Shown in pieces: positions 11,475 through 20,729 of a DNA stretch of 64,000 nt. A program made the position numbers and the translations under genes. The stretch's first letter is position 1. Every line of letters begins with the position of its first letter. The stretch is from Phanerodontia chrysosporium (Eukaryota; Basidiomycota; Agaricomycetes; Polyporales; Phanerochaetaceae), in the NCBI GenBank assembly GCA_001910725.1, contig MJGA01000015.1, positions 62,001-126,000 on the forward strand. Direction: 5' to 3'. Under the pieces are notes generated by a model. It was not told the origin of the DNA. It saw nothing but the letters and a program-made list of their open reading frames with translations, and did not search any database.

Positions 11475-12152
11475 GTATGCTCAGTAAGAAATTCCCCCTT
11501 TCACTAGTATCATAGTGAACTGATAGGGCCTACTTTGTAGCTAAGTCAGTTGCTAAGCTACACTACCGTGGGTGAAACAATAGCCTGACTGTGGCTCAAA
11601 GATTGCTTGTCATTTGAAGTACTACTTATGGCCTATATATACATGTGGAGGCTATTTGAAATTGAAGAGAGTGAGAATAAAGAAGCTAAGAAAGGAAGTA
11701 AATATTTGGTATTAGAAAGAAACCAGAATAAACTAGATTATTCAGTCCTCTTCTGCCTGTTTCTGATATATTCTGATCAGTTCCTACTGTTAAGCCAAGC
11801 ATATGCTGAGCAATCTGGAATATTTGTTCCATTTCCACAAATTCTGCCATGTTCTGGCTGCTGGAAGTGAAGGAATAGTCTGTTTCTGGAACGTTTCACA
11901 AGATTCCGAAGAATTCTGAGGCATTCTGAGAGGCTTAATATAAATACAAGTCGATAACATAATTTACTGTTCCTTATGTACATCTTATACGTACATGTTC
12001 ACTGCTAGATGCTGTTAATTTTTGGTCTTTGCACCTATTTGTTGCAACAACTAGGGTGCAAATATACCTAGTATCACAGATAAGCAGCTATGGGCTATAG
12101 CTTACCTCTTCAACATTCTGCATGACCTAGTGCCAGACATTTTTGGCACTTG
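11475..12152 (-). repeat. Right arm of the ~680-bp inverted repeat
   Basis: Reverse-complement homologue of 7,855-8,535, including the TATATATAC box (about 11,635). Most differences from the left arm are C/T or G/A. It ends where the Copia remnant becomes readable. Confidence 0.65.
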
Positions 12153-12682
12153 TTAATGTTCCCAATGTGAACATGTGCTTCTTTGCTTTATGCATATCTA
12201 CTCTGAGAGGCCATCATTGGGTGATCAAAGGACCATAAATGACATTTGTGGGAGATAGCAGTGGTAATGAGACTATCCTCACTTTGGCACATTTTCACAA
12301 GCTTGAGGATTTTTATTTCATCCATGCGAATATTATGAACTCTCCACCACTACCACATGAAAACACCTTGTTTGTTGTGGCAGCTATCGAGCCTTTCGAT
12401 CTCTGGCATGAATGCTTGAGTCATGCTGGCAAGAAAGCTATTGAGCACCTACCTGGCAATGTGAAATGTGTGCCTCAATGACTTAAGGCACCAGCTGACT
12501 TGTCACCATGCGAGCGCTGTGAGTTTGGCAAATCTTGCTGAAATCTCTTTTTGCCGTGTACCAAGCATCCTTTGGACTTGGTGCACATGGATCTTGTAGA
12601 GTATACATTACTATTGATTAATGGATACAAGTACATGATGACTACTCTTGATAATCATTTCTCTTTCAGTGTTGTCTGGTAC
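12152..12682 (+). pseudogene. Copia-type polyprotein remnant (pre-integrase and integrase start)
   Basis: The sequence reads MTFVGDSSGNETILTLAHFH, then FDLWHECLSHAGKKAIEHL (the LWHxRLGH-like GAG-pre-integrase zinc-binding segment), then CERCEFGKSC with the CxxC of the integrase zinc finger, then HPLDLVHMDLVEY and GYKYMMTTLDNHFSFSVVW, which begins the Copia integrase core with its first Asp. Two stops fall inside it. The remnant is cut at 12,683 by the 5' LTR of the Gypsy element. Confidence 0.75.
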
Positions 12683-13281
12683 TGTCACAGTTTCTCGTCT
12701 CAACCCTTAGGGGTAGGGGCAACAGGTGACAGAAGCGATTACTCTGAACTGTGACATGTAGAAGCGCTGGAGTGACAGCCTTAGGCTCGGGGCTGGTCAT
12801 GTGATACGGCGGTCACGTGATGTGCACATGTGCGGTATTTCAGGGTCACATGGTCGAAGGTCTAGAAGTAGGCAAGGGTCTGAAAGTGCCAAGACACTCC
12901 GGAATGGACTAGAAAGCCCTGGAGGTCTCTGGACAGGTCTGGACAGTGCTGGAACGTTCTGAAGGTTTCTGGAACATCATAGGAACATTTATAAACGTGT
13001 AGAAGAATGTAGGAATGCCTATAGGGCACTAGCCAATAGCGTAGTAGGTATTCGATAGCTAGGACCCTGAACACCGGTCTCTGGGGACCTGGTGTACATG
13101 TATATAAACCCTGAGGGCTGGGGTGCCTCCCCAGCTTCAATCTCATCGCATCCCACCTCTCGTGTCTCTATACCTCGTCTTTAAGCTTGGCTATACCCTT
13201 TGTGGTCCAAGTAAATCTTTGCTAGTGAGTATTGCTGGTTGGTTTGGTGTATAGGCGCTAGGGCAGCGCATTTTTGTGATA
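12683..13281 (+). repeat. 5' LTR of the older Gypsy element
   Basis: It begins TGTCACAG and ends TTTTTGTGATA, and is homologous to the young LTRs at 14,238 and 20,730 and to 35,407. Compared with the young copies it has lost many CpG sites: CACGTG boxes become CATGTG and CGC becomes TGC or CAC. A TATATAAA box lies near 13,101. Confidence 0.9.
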
Positions 13282-13590
13282 GAAGATTGCAGCTAGCCAA
13301 CGTACTCCACCTTTGGTGGCCTAGGTTATTGCTTTGGGTTCTGGGGGCTTGTTTGAACAAGTGCTCTTGTGCTTTGTTCAGTTTTCTGCCAGTCCACAGG
13401 CGTAAGTGGGCACTATAGTACCTTTTTAGGTACAGTCAGGGGAACGTGGTGTAATCCACCTCAGAGGGCTTTGCCTGCGGATGAGTAACCCCTGTTGTAG
13501 TGCTGGACTAAGGGTGCAATACCCTGTCCAACCAGTTTTAGCTGCGTGGCGTGGAAATCTGCAGTAATACCCATTTCTCTTCATTGAGGA

Positions 13591-14237
13591 TTGGCTGGCA
13601 GGAGAGCCTTGCGCTTTGCCTGTGTGGAGGAGTTTTCTGGCTTGTGTACACAGGCTGACCTGTGTTTACTAGTGCCTAAGTCTGCTAGGAACCGTTTTGT
13701 CCTTGCTAAGGATGAGAGCTCTGGTAAACCCTTACTTGAGCGCACCAAGATCTTGAACCTTTACCGCTTCAAAGATATTGGGAAGCTGCGCCCTGCGTAC
13801 AAACCTCGCACTACACCCTACACCCCTGTCCCTGGTCGTCGTGAAAGGTTTGCTCGTGAAGCAGACCTGAATGACTTCAATCACCAGCTTCAGCTCGAAG
13901 ACTATCACAACGAACAGCGCAAGCGCCACCTACTCGATTGCATCGTGAATGCCCCTCCCCCTCTCCCCCTCATCAAGTGTATTGAACTACCCCCTACTCA
14001 CCCTATCAAAGTCAAACCCATCCCCAAGGACCTTCACTTTCACACCAACACTTAGGTCCATCAGCTGTGCAACTAGGGACGAAAGTTCAACGGTGCCCTT
14101 AACCACTTGGGTCCGTTCTTTCAGAAGCTAGATGAGCAGCATTTTCGAGTTGGGTTGACTGAACACGAGCTCTACATTTTGGGTTTATTCAAGGAGATGT
14201 TCGACAACATTCGCAAACACCTTCAGACCATCGTCGA
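13591..14237 (+). pseudogene. Upstream ORF of the older Gypsy, 5' fragment
   Basis: Homologous to the AUG-less 270-codon ORF of the young element (15,144-15,959). Here the frame starts after a TGA at 13,585-13,587 and is broken by a TAG at about 14,053-14,055 and another soon after. Several ATG triplets have arisen here by CpG-to-TpG change (for example GACGAG to GATGAG). The sequence continues across the young insertion at 21,330. Confidence 0.75.
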
Positions 14238-14351
14238 TGTCACAGTTTTTCGTCTTAACCCTTAGGGTTAGGGGCAGCAGGTGACAGAAGCGATTACTCC
14301 GAACTGTGACATGCAGAAGCGCTGGAGTGACAGCCCTAGGCTCGGGGCTGG

Positions 14352-14387
14352 TCACGTGATACGGCGGTCACGTGATGCGCACACGTG
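14352..14387 (+). promoter_or_regulatory. Triple CACGTG (E-box) cluster in the Gypsy LTR
   Basis: Two TCACGTGA octamers (14,352-14,359 and 14,368-14,375) and one CACGTG (14,382-14,387) lie within 36 bp, about 270 bp upstream of the TATA box. CACGTG is the classical target of bHLH regulators such as Cbf1/Pho4 types. The same cluster is repeated in the 3' LTR (about 20,844-20,879) and is partly decayed at CpG in the two old LTRs. Confidence 0.5.
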
Positions 14388-14655
14388 CGGTATCCCAGGG
14401 TCACATGGTCGAAGGTCTAGAAGCAGGCAAGGGTCTGGAAGCGCCGAGACACTCCGGAATGGACTAGAAAGCCCTGGAGGTCTCTGGACAGGTCCGGACA
14501 GTGCTGGAACGTTCTGGAGGTTTCTGGGACATCGTAGGAACATTTAGGAACGTGTAGGAGAATGTAGGAATGCCTGTAGGGCACTAGCCAATAGCGTAGT
14601 AGGTATTAGATAGCTAGGACCCTGAACACCGGTCCCTGGGGACCTGGTGCACATG

Positions 14656-14663
14656 TATATAAA
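14656..14663 (+). promoter_or_regulatory. TATA box of the young Gypsy LTR
   Basis: TATATAAA, preserved at the same place in all four LTRs of the family. The nearest ATG on the plus strand (14,653) overlaps the upstream edge of the box and is not expected to be in the transcript; the next one is the gag start at 15,989. Confidence 0.65.
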
Positions 14664-15143
14664 CCCTGAGGGCTGGGGGTGCCTCCCCAGCTTCAATCTC
14701 ATCGCATCTCACCTCTCTAGCCTCTATACCTCGTCTTCAAGCCTGGCTACACCCTTTGTAGTCCAAGTAAACCTTTGCCAGTGAGTATTGCTGGTTGGTT
14801 TGGTGTATAGGCGCTAGGGCAGCGCATTTTTGTGATAGAAGATTGAAGCTAGCCAACCTACTCCACCTTTGGTGGCCTAGGTTATTGCTTTGGGTTCTGG
14901 GGGCTTGTTTGAACAAGTGCTTTTGCGCTTTGTTCAGTTTTCTGCCGATCCACAGGCGCAAGTGGGCACTATAGTACCTTTTTAGGTACAGACAGGGGAA
15001 CGTGGTGTAACCCACCTCAGAGGGCTTTGCCTGCGGACGAGTAACCCCTGTTGTAGTGCTGGACTAAGGGTGTAATACCCTGTCCAACCAGTTTTAGCTG
15101 CGTGGCGTGGAAACCCGCAGTAATACCCCTTTCTCTTCGTTGA

Positions 15144-15959
15144 GGGGTGGCTGGCAGGAAAGCCTTGCGCTTTGCCTGTGTGGAGAAGTTTTCTGGCTTG
15201 TGTACACAGGCTGACCCGTGTTTACTAGTGCCTAAAGCTGCTAGGAACCGTTTTGTCCTTGCTAAGGACGAGAGCTCTGGCAAACCCTTGCTTGAGCGCA
15301 TCAAGATCTCGAACCTTCACCGCTTCAAAGACGTTGGGAAGCCGCGCCCTGCGTACAAACCTCGCACTACACCCTACACCCCTGTCCCTGGTCGTCGTGA
15401 AAGGCTTGCTCGTGAAGCAGACTTGAACGACTTCAAGCACCAGCTTCAGCTCGAAGACTATCGCAACGAACAGCGCAAGCGCCGCCTACTCGATCGCATC
15501 GCGAACTCCCCTCCCCCTCTACCCCTCATCGAACGTATTGAACCTCCCCCTACTCCCCCTATCGAAGTCAAACCCATTCCCAAAGACCTTCGCTTTCACA
15601 CCAACACTCAGGTCCATCAGCTGCGCGACTACGGACGAAAGTTCAACGGCGCCCTTAACCACTTGGGTCCGTTCTTTCAGAAGCTAGACGAGCAGCGTTT
15701 TCGAGTTGGGTTGACTGAACACGAGCTCTACACCTTGGGCTTGTTCAAGGAGAGGTTCGACAACATTCGCAAACACCTTCAGACCATCGTCGAGACGAAG
15801 GAGTACACCACGAGGGAGTGGAAGAAGATTTCGAGGGATTTGAAGAAGGCAGGCGCACATAGCTTCGCTGAGCTTAAGCCACGCTTCGCTGAGCATTGCA
15901 GGGAGCTGATTCAGGAGTTGGGTGAAGATTGGTTGTTTTTGGAGAAGAACCTCGATTAG
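15144..15959 (+). CDS. AUG-less 270-codon upstream ORF of the young Gypsy
   Basis: The frame opens after a TGA at 15,141-15,143 and closes at TAG 15,957-15,959, 29 nt before the gag ATG and in a different frame from it. It contains no methionine codon at all. The predicted product is basic and proline-rich in its middle (RKRRLLDRI, PPPLPLIERIEPPPTPP) with a charged C-terminal third. The older copy keeps a recognisable, broken version. Translation would need a non-AUG start (a GTG lies at 15,147) or splicing; CAG acceptors lie at about 15,118-15,120 and 15,153-15,155. I do not recognise a domain. Whether it is translated is inference. Confidence 0.5.
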   Translation, partial: GVAGRKALRFACVEKFSGLCTQADPCLLVPKAARNRFVLAKDESSGKPLLERIKISNLHRFKDVGKPRPAYKPRTTPYTPVPGRRERLAREADLNDFKHQLQLEDYRNEQRKRRLLDRIANSPPPLPLIERIEPPPTPPIEVKPIPKDLRFHTNTQVHQLRDYGRKFNGALNHLGPFFQKLDEQRFRVGLTEHELYTLGLFKERFDNIRKHLQTIVETKEYTTREWKKISRDLKKAGAHSFAELKPRFAEHCRELIQELGEDWLFLEKNLD

Positions 15960-15988
15960 TTTTTGTATCTGCGCATTTTTGAATCAAG

Positions 15989-17569
15989 ATGTCGCTCAAT
16001 TCAAATCCTGTTGACTTTGGTTTGCGTTCTGCTGCGAGTTCAAGTGGTATGGACCCTTGGGGAGCGTTAGAACTCGGCTCTATGGCTGAGGGAGGCCCTA
16101 CCCCAGTTTTGGCCGCTGCGCCGCTTTCGACCTCTTACGAAGAGTACAGCCAGTCATGGGTACAAGCCGCTCAGGAAGGACTGACTCCTGGCGACTTCAA
16201 GGCCCTCGTTGACAGCCTGGGTAACTGGGTAAAGGCTGAGATAGCTCAAGTAAGGTCGGAAATGGGTTCAGAAGTCCTTCGCTTGAAGGAAGCCCTTCGC
16301 AAACGCAAAACCGAGGCCAAGACACTTCAGGAGCAGATAGACACCCTTGAGCAGACTAGACAGCACTTGTCTGCGCAGATAGCAGAGGCTCAGAACCAAA
16401 ATCGCGTTTTGCAGAACGCTATGCAGGTGCTGAAGCAGGAGAACGAGAGCTTGAAAGTGTTGGTTCAGCAAGGCACTAGTGGAGGCAACGTTGGGTTGTC
16501 TCAGTCTTTGTTCCCTACCATGAAGGAGCCTGACACCTTTAACGGTGATAAGGCTAGCAAGCTGGATGACTGGCTCGAGTCGATGGCACTCTGGTTGCGC
16601 CACCGTGGCGTAATGGACGACGAAAAGAAGATAGAGACGGCGATGACTTACCTGCGAGGTTCAGCAAAGAAGGTCATGCAAGAGTACTTCGACAAGGTGG
16701 CAGACTCAAAGCCCCTTGGTACTTGGACCAACTTTGTGAACGAACTCCAGAAAGGATTCCAACAGACCGACAAGAAGGACAGGGCAAGGGCAGAGTTTGA
16801 GCAGCTTGTCAGCAAGAAAGGAACGAACGAGAAGACTTTCAATGAGTTTGCTGCTCGTTTCCGTTCGCTGGCTCGCCAAACTGGCTTCTCCAACGAGGAA
16901 CTGTTGGTCAAAGCCTATGCCCATACCCCTCGTGCCGCCGCCGATGTACTGGCAGCCCGTGGTCGTGCTCAGTGGGCTACGACCTGGGATGGTTGGTTGA
17001 AGGATGTTCAGGAGATTCTGCAGGATCAACGTCTCTTGACGGGCACCGTACTCTCTGGACAGCCTCAGTCGTCGAAAGACCCTGACGCTATGGATGTCGA
17101 CGCCTTGAAGAAGGGCTCAGCCCAGGGTAAAGGCAAGACAGCCAAAGTTCAGAAGGTTGCCATGTCGTTCGAGGAGGCGAAGAAGAAAGGCTGCTGCGCT
17201 CAGTGTGGAGGCAAAGGCCACATCGCCAAGGAGTGTCCATCGAAGAAGAACAACTCAGGTTCTTCGACATCGTCGAGTAAAACCACCAATGCACCAGTGG
17301 CCAGTTCGTCAAAGGCTTCGTCTTCAAAGGGAAAGGAGAAGGATAAGGGCTCTCGCCACACGAAGAACAGCGTGCGCGAGGTGTACGCCAGCGACTCGGA
17401 GAGATTCCAGGAGGTAGCCTCTGACGAGGAATCGAGCTCAGATAGCTCAGAAGAAGAAGATACCCCCAAGACCAAGCAAAAGAAGAAGTCGTCTTCGAAG
17501 GAGAAGGCGCAGAAGATTAACCGCGTGGTATTCTCAGATGATGAGGATTTTCTGCAGGGACCGATGTAG
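15989..17569 (+). CDS. gag: Gag polyprotein of the young Gypsy (526 aa)
   Basis: The ATG at 15,989 (context AAG-ATG) is the first ATG in the transcript. Residues about 70-160 form a coiled coil (RLKEALRKRKTEAKTLQEQI and following heptads). Residues about 175-340 fit the Retrotrans_gag capsid-like domain (FNGDKASKLDDWLESM, FVNELQKGFQQTD, FNEFAARFRSLARQTGFSNE). A CCHC zinc knuckle, CAQCGGKGHIAKEC, lies at about residues 404-417, followed by a serine/acidic tail. It forms the particle and packages RNA. The frame is intact. The end overlaps the protease frame. Confidence 0.93.
   Translation: MSLNSNPVDFGLRSAASSSGMDPWGALELGSMAEGGPTPVLAAAPLSTSYEEYSQSWVQAAQEGLTPGDFKALVDSLGNWVKAEIAQVRSEMGSEVLRLKEALRKRKTEAKTLQEQIDTLEQTRQHLSAQIAEAQNQNRVLQNAMQVLKQENESLKVLVQQGTSGGNVGLSQSLFPTMKEPDTFNGDKASKLDDWLESMALWLRHRGVMDDEKKIETAMTYLRGSAKKVMQEYFDKVADSKPLGTWTNFVNELQKGFQQTDKKDRARAEFEQLVSKKGTNEKTFNEFAARFRSLARQTGFSNEELLVKAYAHTPRAAADVLAARGRAQWATTWDGWLKDVQEILQDQRLLTGTVLSGQPQSSKDPDAMDVDALKKGSAQGKGKTAKVQKVAMSFEEAKKKGCCAQCGGKGHIAKECPSKKNNSGSSTSSSKTTNAPVASSSKASSSKGKEKDKGSRHTKNSVREVYASDSERFQEVASDEESSSDSSEEEDTPKTKQKKKSSSKEKAQKINRVVFSDDEDFLQGPM
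17545..17551 (+). promoter_or_regulatory. Candidate -1 ribosomal frameshift site, gag to protease
   Basis: The heptamer GGATTTT is phased G-GAT-TTT in the gag frame, 16 nt before the gag stop. The protease frame (-1) opens exactly here, directly after a TGA at 17,542-17,544. GGATTT-type heptamers are known shift sites in some retroviruses. The heptamer is kept in the older copy (near 23,615). Confidence 0.55.
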
Positions 17570-18003
17570 AGTCTGCGACATTTGGTCCGTTTTTAGATTT
17601 CCTTTACCCTCCCGACTCAGTAGAATGTATTAAATCAGTTTTGGAATCGAGAAAAGTCTCTAGTTTGCCCTCTAAATCGAGCTTTATCGTTCCAGTAACT
17701 TTGAGTCAGGGTAAGGAAATCAGAGTGCAGACTACCGCGCTGGTTGATTCAGGGGCCTATGCTGTGTTCATTAGCCATCGCTTCATCAAGAAGCATAAGC
17801 TGAAGACGAACCAGCTGGCCAGGGAGATACGCGTTTACAACGCAGATGGCTCCAGGAACAAGTGTGGCAGTATCGAGGAGTATGCTTGGCTCGACGTAGC
17901 CGTAGGGGACCATGTCTCCAGACAAGCATACCTCATTACAGATCTGGGTGGAAAGGACGTTCCCTCGGCCTTAGCTGCTCAAAGAGGTCTAGTCAAAGAA
18001 TAG
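17552..18003 (+). CDS. Aspartic protease of the young Gypsy, C-terminally frameshifted
   Basis: In the -1 frame relative to gag, the ORF holds ALVDSGAYAVFIS, the DSG active-site box of a retropepsin, followed by REIRVYNADG and a WLDVAVGDHVSRQAYLI flap and strand region. It stops at TAG 18,001-18,003. Near 17,960 the frame slips relative to the family, because the other frame reads a DWD-like continuation that matches the older copy. The last part of protease is therefore altered. No separate start is needed if it is made by frameshifting. Confidence 0.75.
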
Positions 18004-18600
18004 ACTGGGATGAGCATGGGCAGCATAAGCAGAACCCGAAGAACTGATGAACTAGGACTTCGAGGAGGAAAGAGCAGAGCTTAGGCTCTAACTGTCGCTT
18101 ACACCACCCCAGATTGGCCACAGTTTTCGGCAGTTGAACTGCCAGAAGGGAGGAATCAAGGATTCCAGTGTTGTGCCCCTCAGTTTCGGCTATCTGACAG
18201 AACTTTGGAACCTCTCAACTGTTGAGAACCAAAGTAGGGCGAGTATTACTACTCAGAAGGCCCAGTGTTGTGCCATTTATTGGACGAGTTAGTCAGATAG
18301 TGCAGGCCCCTAGGCACCGAGGTACTGGTACCTTTGGGGAGGGCTCCACAACTTAGCTTCGAAGTACTGAAGCAGAAGTTTTCGGTTGCTTGCCGAGCAA
18401 GTGACAGGGCAGTGTCTCTCAGCCTGAAGATGTTTGCAACACCTAGTTGAAGTTAGCATTCAGGGCATAATCCCAGATACTTCAGGGTGTTGAGAGCGAC
18501 TGCAGCAGTTGGGTCAAAAGGGCTTCTTACCTATATTGGCTATGCATAGACTCTTGGAGTCAGCCTACACACATTGGAGCTGAACGCACTAGCCTGAGAA
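18004..18600 (+). other. RT/RNase H deletion scar of the young Gypsy
   Basis: About 600 bp with no long open frame. The first part (to about 18,150) is faintly homologous to 24,080-24,270 of the older element and the last part (from about 18,550) to 25,600-25,690. The about 1.3 kb that encodes RT and most of RNase H in the older copy is not represented. The middle repeats the word AGTGTTGTGCC twice (about 18,167 and 18,272). Confidence 0.75.
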
Positions 18601-18777
18601 GGGGCTGATCCTATGTCCAGGAGGCCATATCCTGAATTGGGGGTAGATTGCCATAATCGTGGAAACCACATTGAGAAGCCAGAATCTTCCACGATACGAG
18701 CCCAAGGCAATCTGGCCATTCAGTGATAAGGGACACTAGCAAGAGGCTAGCAAGAGGATCAATACAAGCCCAGTTGG

Positions 18778-20694
18778 ATGACAGAGTCATCAAGTGTTAT
18801 GGACCACGAGAAAGGACCAAGAGAGTTCGGGAAGGACTTAGCGGAATGGCACCTCGAGGACGGGCTACTACTGCACCGAGGCAAGGTGTATGTGCCCAAG
18901 GACGACAAGATTAGGGCGGATCTACTCAAGTTACACCACGACTTCCCTGGGGCTGGACACCCTGGACGATGGAAGACGTTGGAGTTGCTGTCGCGCAACT
19001 ACTGGTGGCCAGGAATGTCGGTTTACGTCAAGAAGTACGTCGCAGGCTGCGAAGTCTGCCAGTCGCATAAAAACGTCAACCAGAAGCCTGCTGGCCTGCT
19101 ACAACCGAACGAGGTTCCGTCGGAACCCTGGGAGATAATCTCATGCGACATGATCACGGACTTGCCTGAGTCGGACGGTTACAACGCTATCTTCGTAGTC
19201 GTTTGCCGCTTAACCAAGCGAGCACATTTCCTCCCCATCACCAAGGAGTTTTCAGCCAAGGATCTGGGAAATTTGCTCTATGAGCGTGTTTGGCCTTTGC
19301 ACGGCCTACCCAGACAGATCATTTCGGATAGGGGAACGCAGTTCGCCGCGAAACTCTTCCAGGAATGGTGCAGACTCCTGGGGATCAAGTCAGCAATGAC
19401 TACAGCGTTTCACCCTCAGGCGGACGGTCAGACGGAGCGAGTTAATCAGTCATTGGAGCAGTATCTGCGCTGCTACACAAGCTTCAGGCAGGACGACTGG
19501 GCGTACCTTTTGCCCTCTGCCGAGTTTGCGTACAATAACCAGGCGCATGAAAGCACCAAGAACTCGCCATTCTTCGTCGAATATGGCCGTCATCCACGCA
19601 TGTTCCCGGAGCAGGACCGTGTTACAAGGTTGTCAGAACTGGATGACTGGACGAAGCTTAGACAGGAGGCCCAAGATCAGGCGAAAGCCGTGCTCGTGCT
19701 GGCTGCAGAGCGAATGAAGTGGTACTACGACCAGGGTAAATCAGAACCCTTGTTCAAGGTCGGAGACCGTGTTTGGCTTGACGCAAAGGATCTGAACCTT
19801 CGGGTTCCCTCCAAGAAACTGGCACCAAAGCGAGTAGGCCCTTACGAGATCGTAGAGCAGCTGGGACCGGTCACCTTCAAGCTGAAGTTACCAGCCCATG
19901 TGAAGATTCACCCGGTCTTCCACGCAAGCAAGCTCACGAAGCACGTCGAGGATGAGGTTGCCAATCGCACGCGCAAACCCCTACCACCCATTCGTGTGGG
20001 TGATGACGAGGAGTACGAGGTCGAGCAGATCGTAGATGCACAGCCAGACTCTAAAGGCCGTGTTATGTACCGAGTACGGTGGAGAGGCTACGATGAGCAT
20101 AGCGACACATGGGAATACTTGCCCAATCTCAAGCACGCTATGGCGAAGGTCAAACAATTCCACAGGAAATACCCAGATGCGCCGAAGGCAATTTCCCTTC
20201 TGCAACGCCACCACGACGAGGAGGATGAGTTTTTCGTGCGCGAACTCGCGCTACTCCAATCTTGGGGAGCAGACGACCAGTTCGAGGTCGAGCTCATGAA
20301 CAAGGACGCAAAACTCCCCTCACGTGGCTCGCCAGAAAGCGCAGGGTTGGATCTTTTCATCACGGAAGACCTTACGCTCAAGCCCCATGATCGCAAGCTA
20401 GCGTCAACTGGCCTTCGAATGTGTACTCCACCAGGTACCTACGCTCGAGTCGCACCACGGAGTGGCCTCAGCCTCAGAGGCATCGACATAGGAGCAGGCG
20501 TTATTGACCGAGATTATCGAGGAGAGCTCAAAATTCTACTCATCAACAACTCGCCCGACACCTTTACATTCCACAAGGGTGATCGTGTCGCTCAACTCGT
20601 GCTCGAAAGAATCTCCTACGCCGAACCAACTCCGGTTTCTCGCCTCGACTCAACCATTCGCAGCAGCAATGGTTTTGGCTCCACTGGTATTTAG
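18778..20694 (+). CDS. Integrase-chromodomain-dUTPase polyprotein of the young Gypsy (638 aa)
   Basis: The ATG at 18,778 opens an intact frame. Domains in order: an H2C2 zinc finger (LHHDFPGAGHPGRW ... CEVCQ, residues about 50-95); the integrase core with D (SCDMITDLPES), D (ISDRGTQF) and E (GQTERVNQSLEQ), all three catalytic residues present; a chromodomain (EEYEVEQIVDA ... YRVRWRGYDEHSDTWE, about 410-470); and a complete dUTPase at about 510-638 with motif [40 protein letters not shown] and V FGSTG. Integrase inserts the cDNA, the chromodomain probably steers it to heterochromatin, and the dUTPase hydrolyses dUTP. The ORF ends at the C-terminal dUTPase motif. Confidence 0.93.
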   Translation: MTESSSVMDHEKGPREFGKDLAEWHLEDGLLLHRGKVYVPKDDKIRADLLKLHHDFPGAGHPGRWKTLELLSRNYWWPGMSVYVKKYVAGCEVCQSHKNVNQKPAGLLQPNEVPSEPWEIISCDMITDLPESDGYNAIFVVVCRLTKRAHFLPITKEFSAKDLGNLLYERVWPLHGLPRQIISDRGTQFAAKLFQEWCRLLGIKSAMTTAFHPQADGQTERVNQSLEQYLRCYTSFRQDDWAYLLPSAEFAYNNQAHESTKNSPFFVEYGRHPRMFPEQDRVTRLSELDDWTKLRQEAQDQAKAVLVLAAERMKWYYDQGKSEPLFKVGDRVWLDAKDLNLRVPSKKLAPKRVGPYEIVEQLGPVTFKLKLPAHVKIHPVFHASKLTKHVEDEVANRTRKPLPPIRVGDDEEYEVEQIVDAQPDSKGRVMYRVRWRGYDEHSDTWEYLPNLKHAMAKVKQFHRKYPDAPKAISLLQRHHDEEDEFFVRELALLQSWGADDQFEVELMNKDAKLPSRGSPESAGLDLFITEDLTLKPHDRKLASTGLRMCTPPGTYARVAPRSGLSLRGIDIGAGVIDRDYRGELKILLINNSPDTFTFHKGDRVAQLVLERISYAEPTPVSRLDSTIRSSNGFGSTGI

Positions 20695-20715
20695 GCTTCA
20701 CCAGGAGGTTCAGCT

Positions 20716-20729
20716 AGAATTGGGGGTAA
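20716..20729 (+). promoter_or_regulatory. Polypurine tract before the 3' LTR
   Basis: GAATTGGGGGTAA directly precedes the 3' LTR start TGTCACAG, in the expected place for plus-strand primer formation. The older copy has the same sequence before 35,407. Confidence 0.6.

Larger units (their letters stand above)
14238..14837 (+). repeat. 5' LTR of the young Gypsy
   Basis: 600 bp from TGTCACAG to TTTGTGATA, appearing identical to 20,730-21,329 when compared line by line. It contains three CACGTG boxes at 14,353-14,387, a TATATAAA box at 14,656-14,663 and a CCAGTGAGT motif near 14,778 that resembles a 5' splice site. Confidence 0.95.

Noticed and set aside
7855..12152. A simple MULE with 680-bp terminal inverted repeats
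   Set aside because: The MULE coding region extends outside the left arm and is interrupted by it, so the arms cannot be the original termini of this gene copy.
15147..15149. GTG as certain start of the 270-codon upstream ORF
   Set aside because: The older copy has TTG at the same place and eukaryotic initiation at GTG is weak; entry by splicing is equally possible, so no start is asserted.
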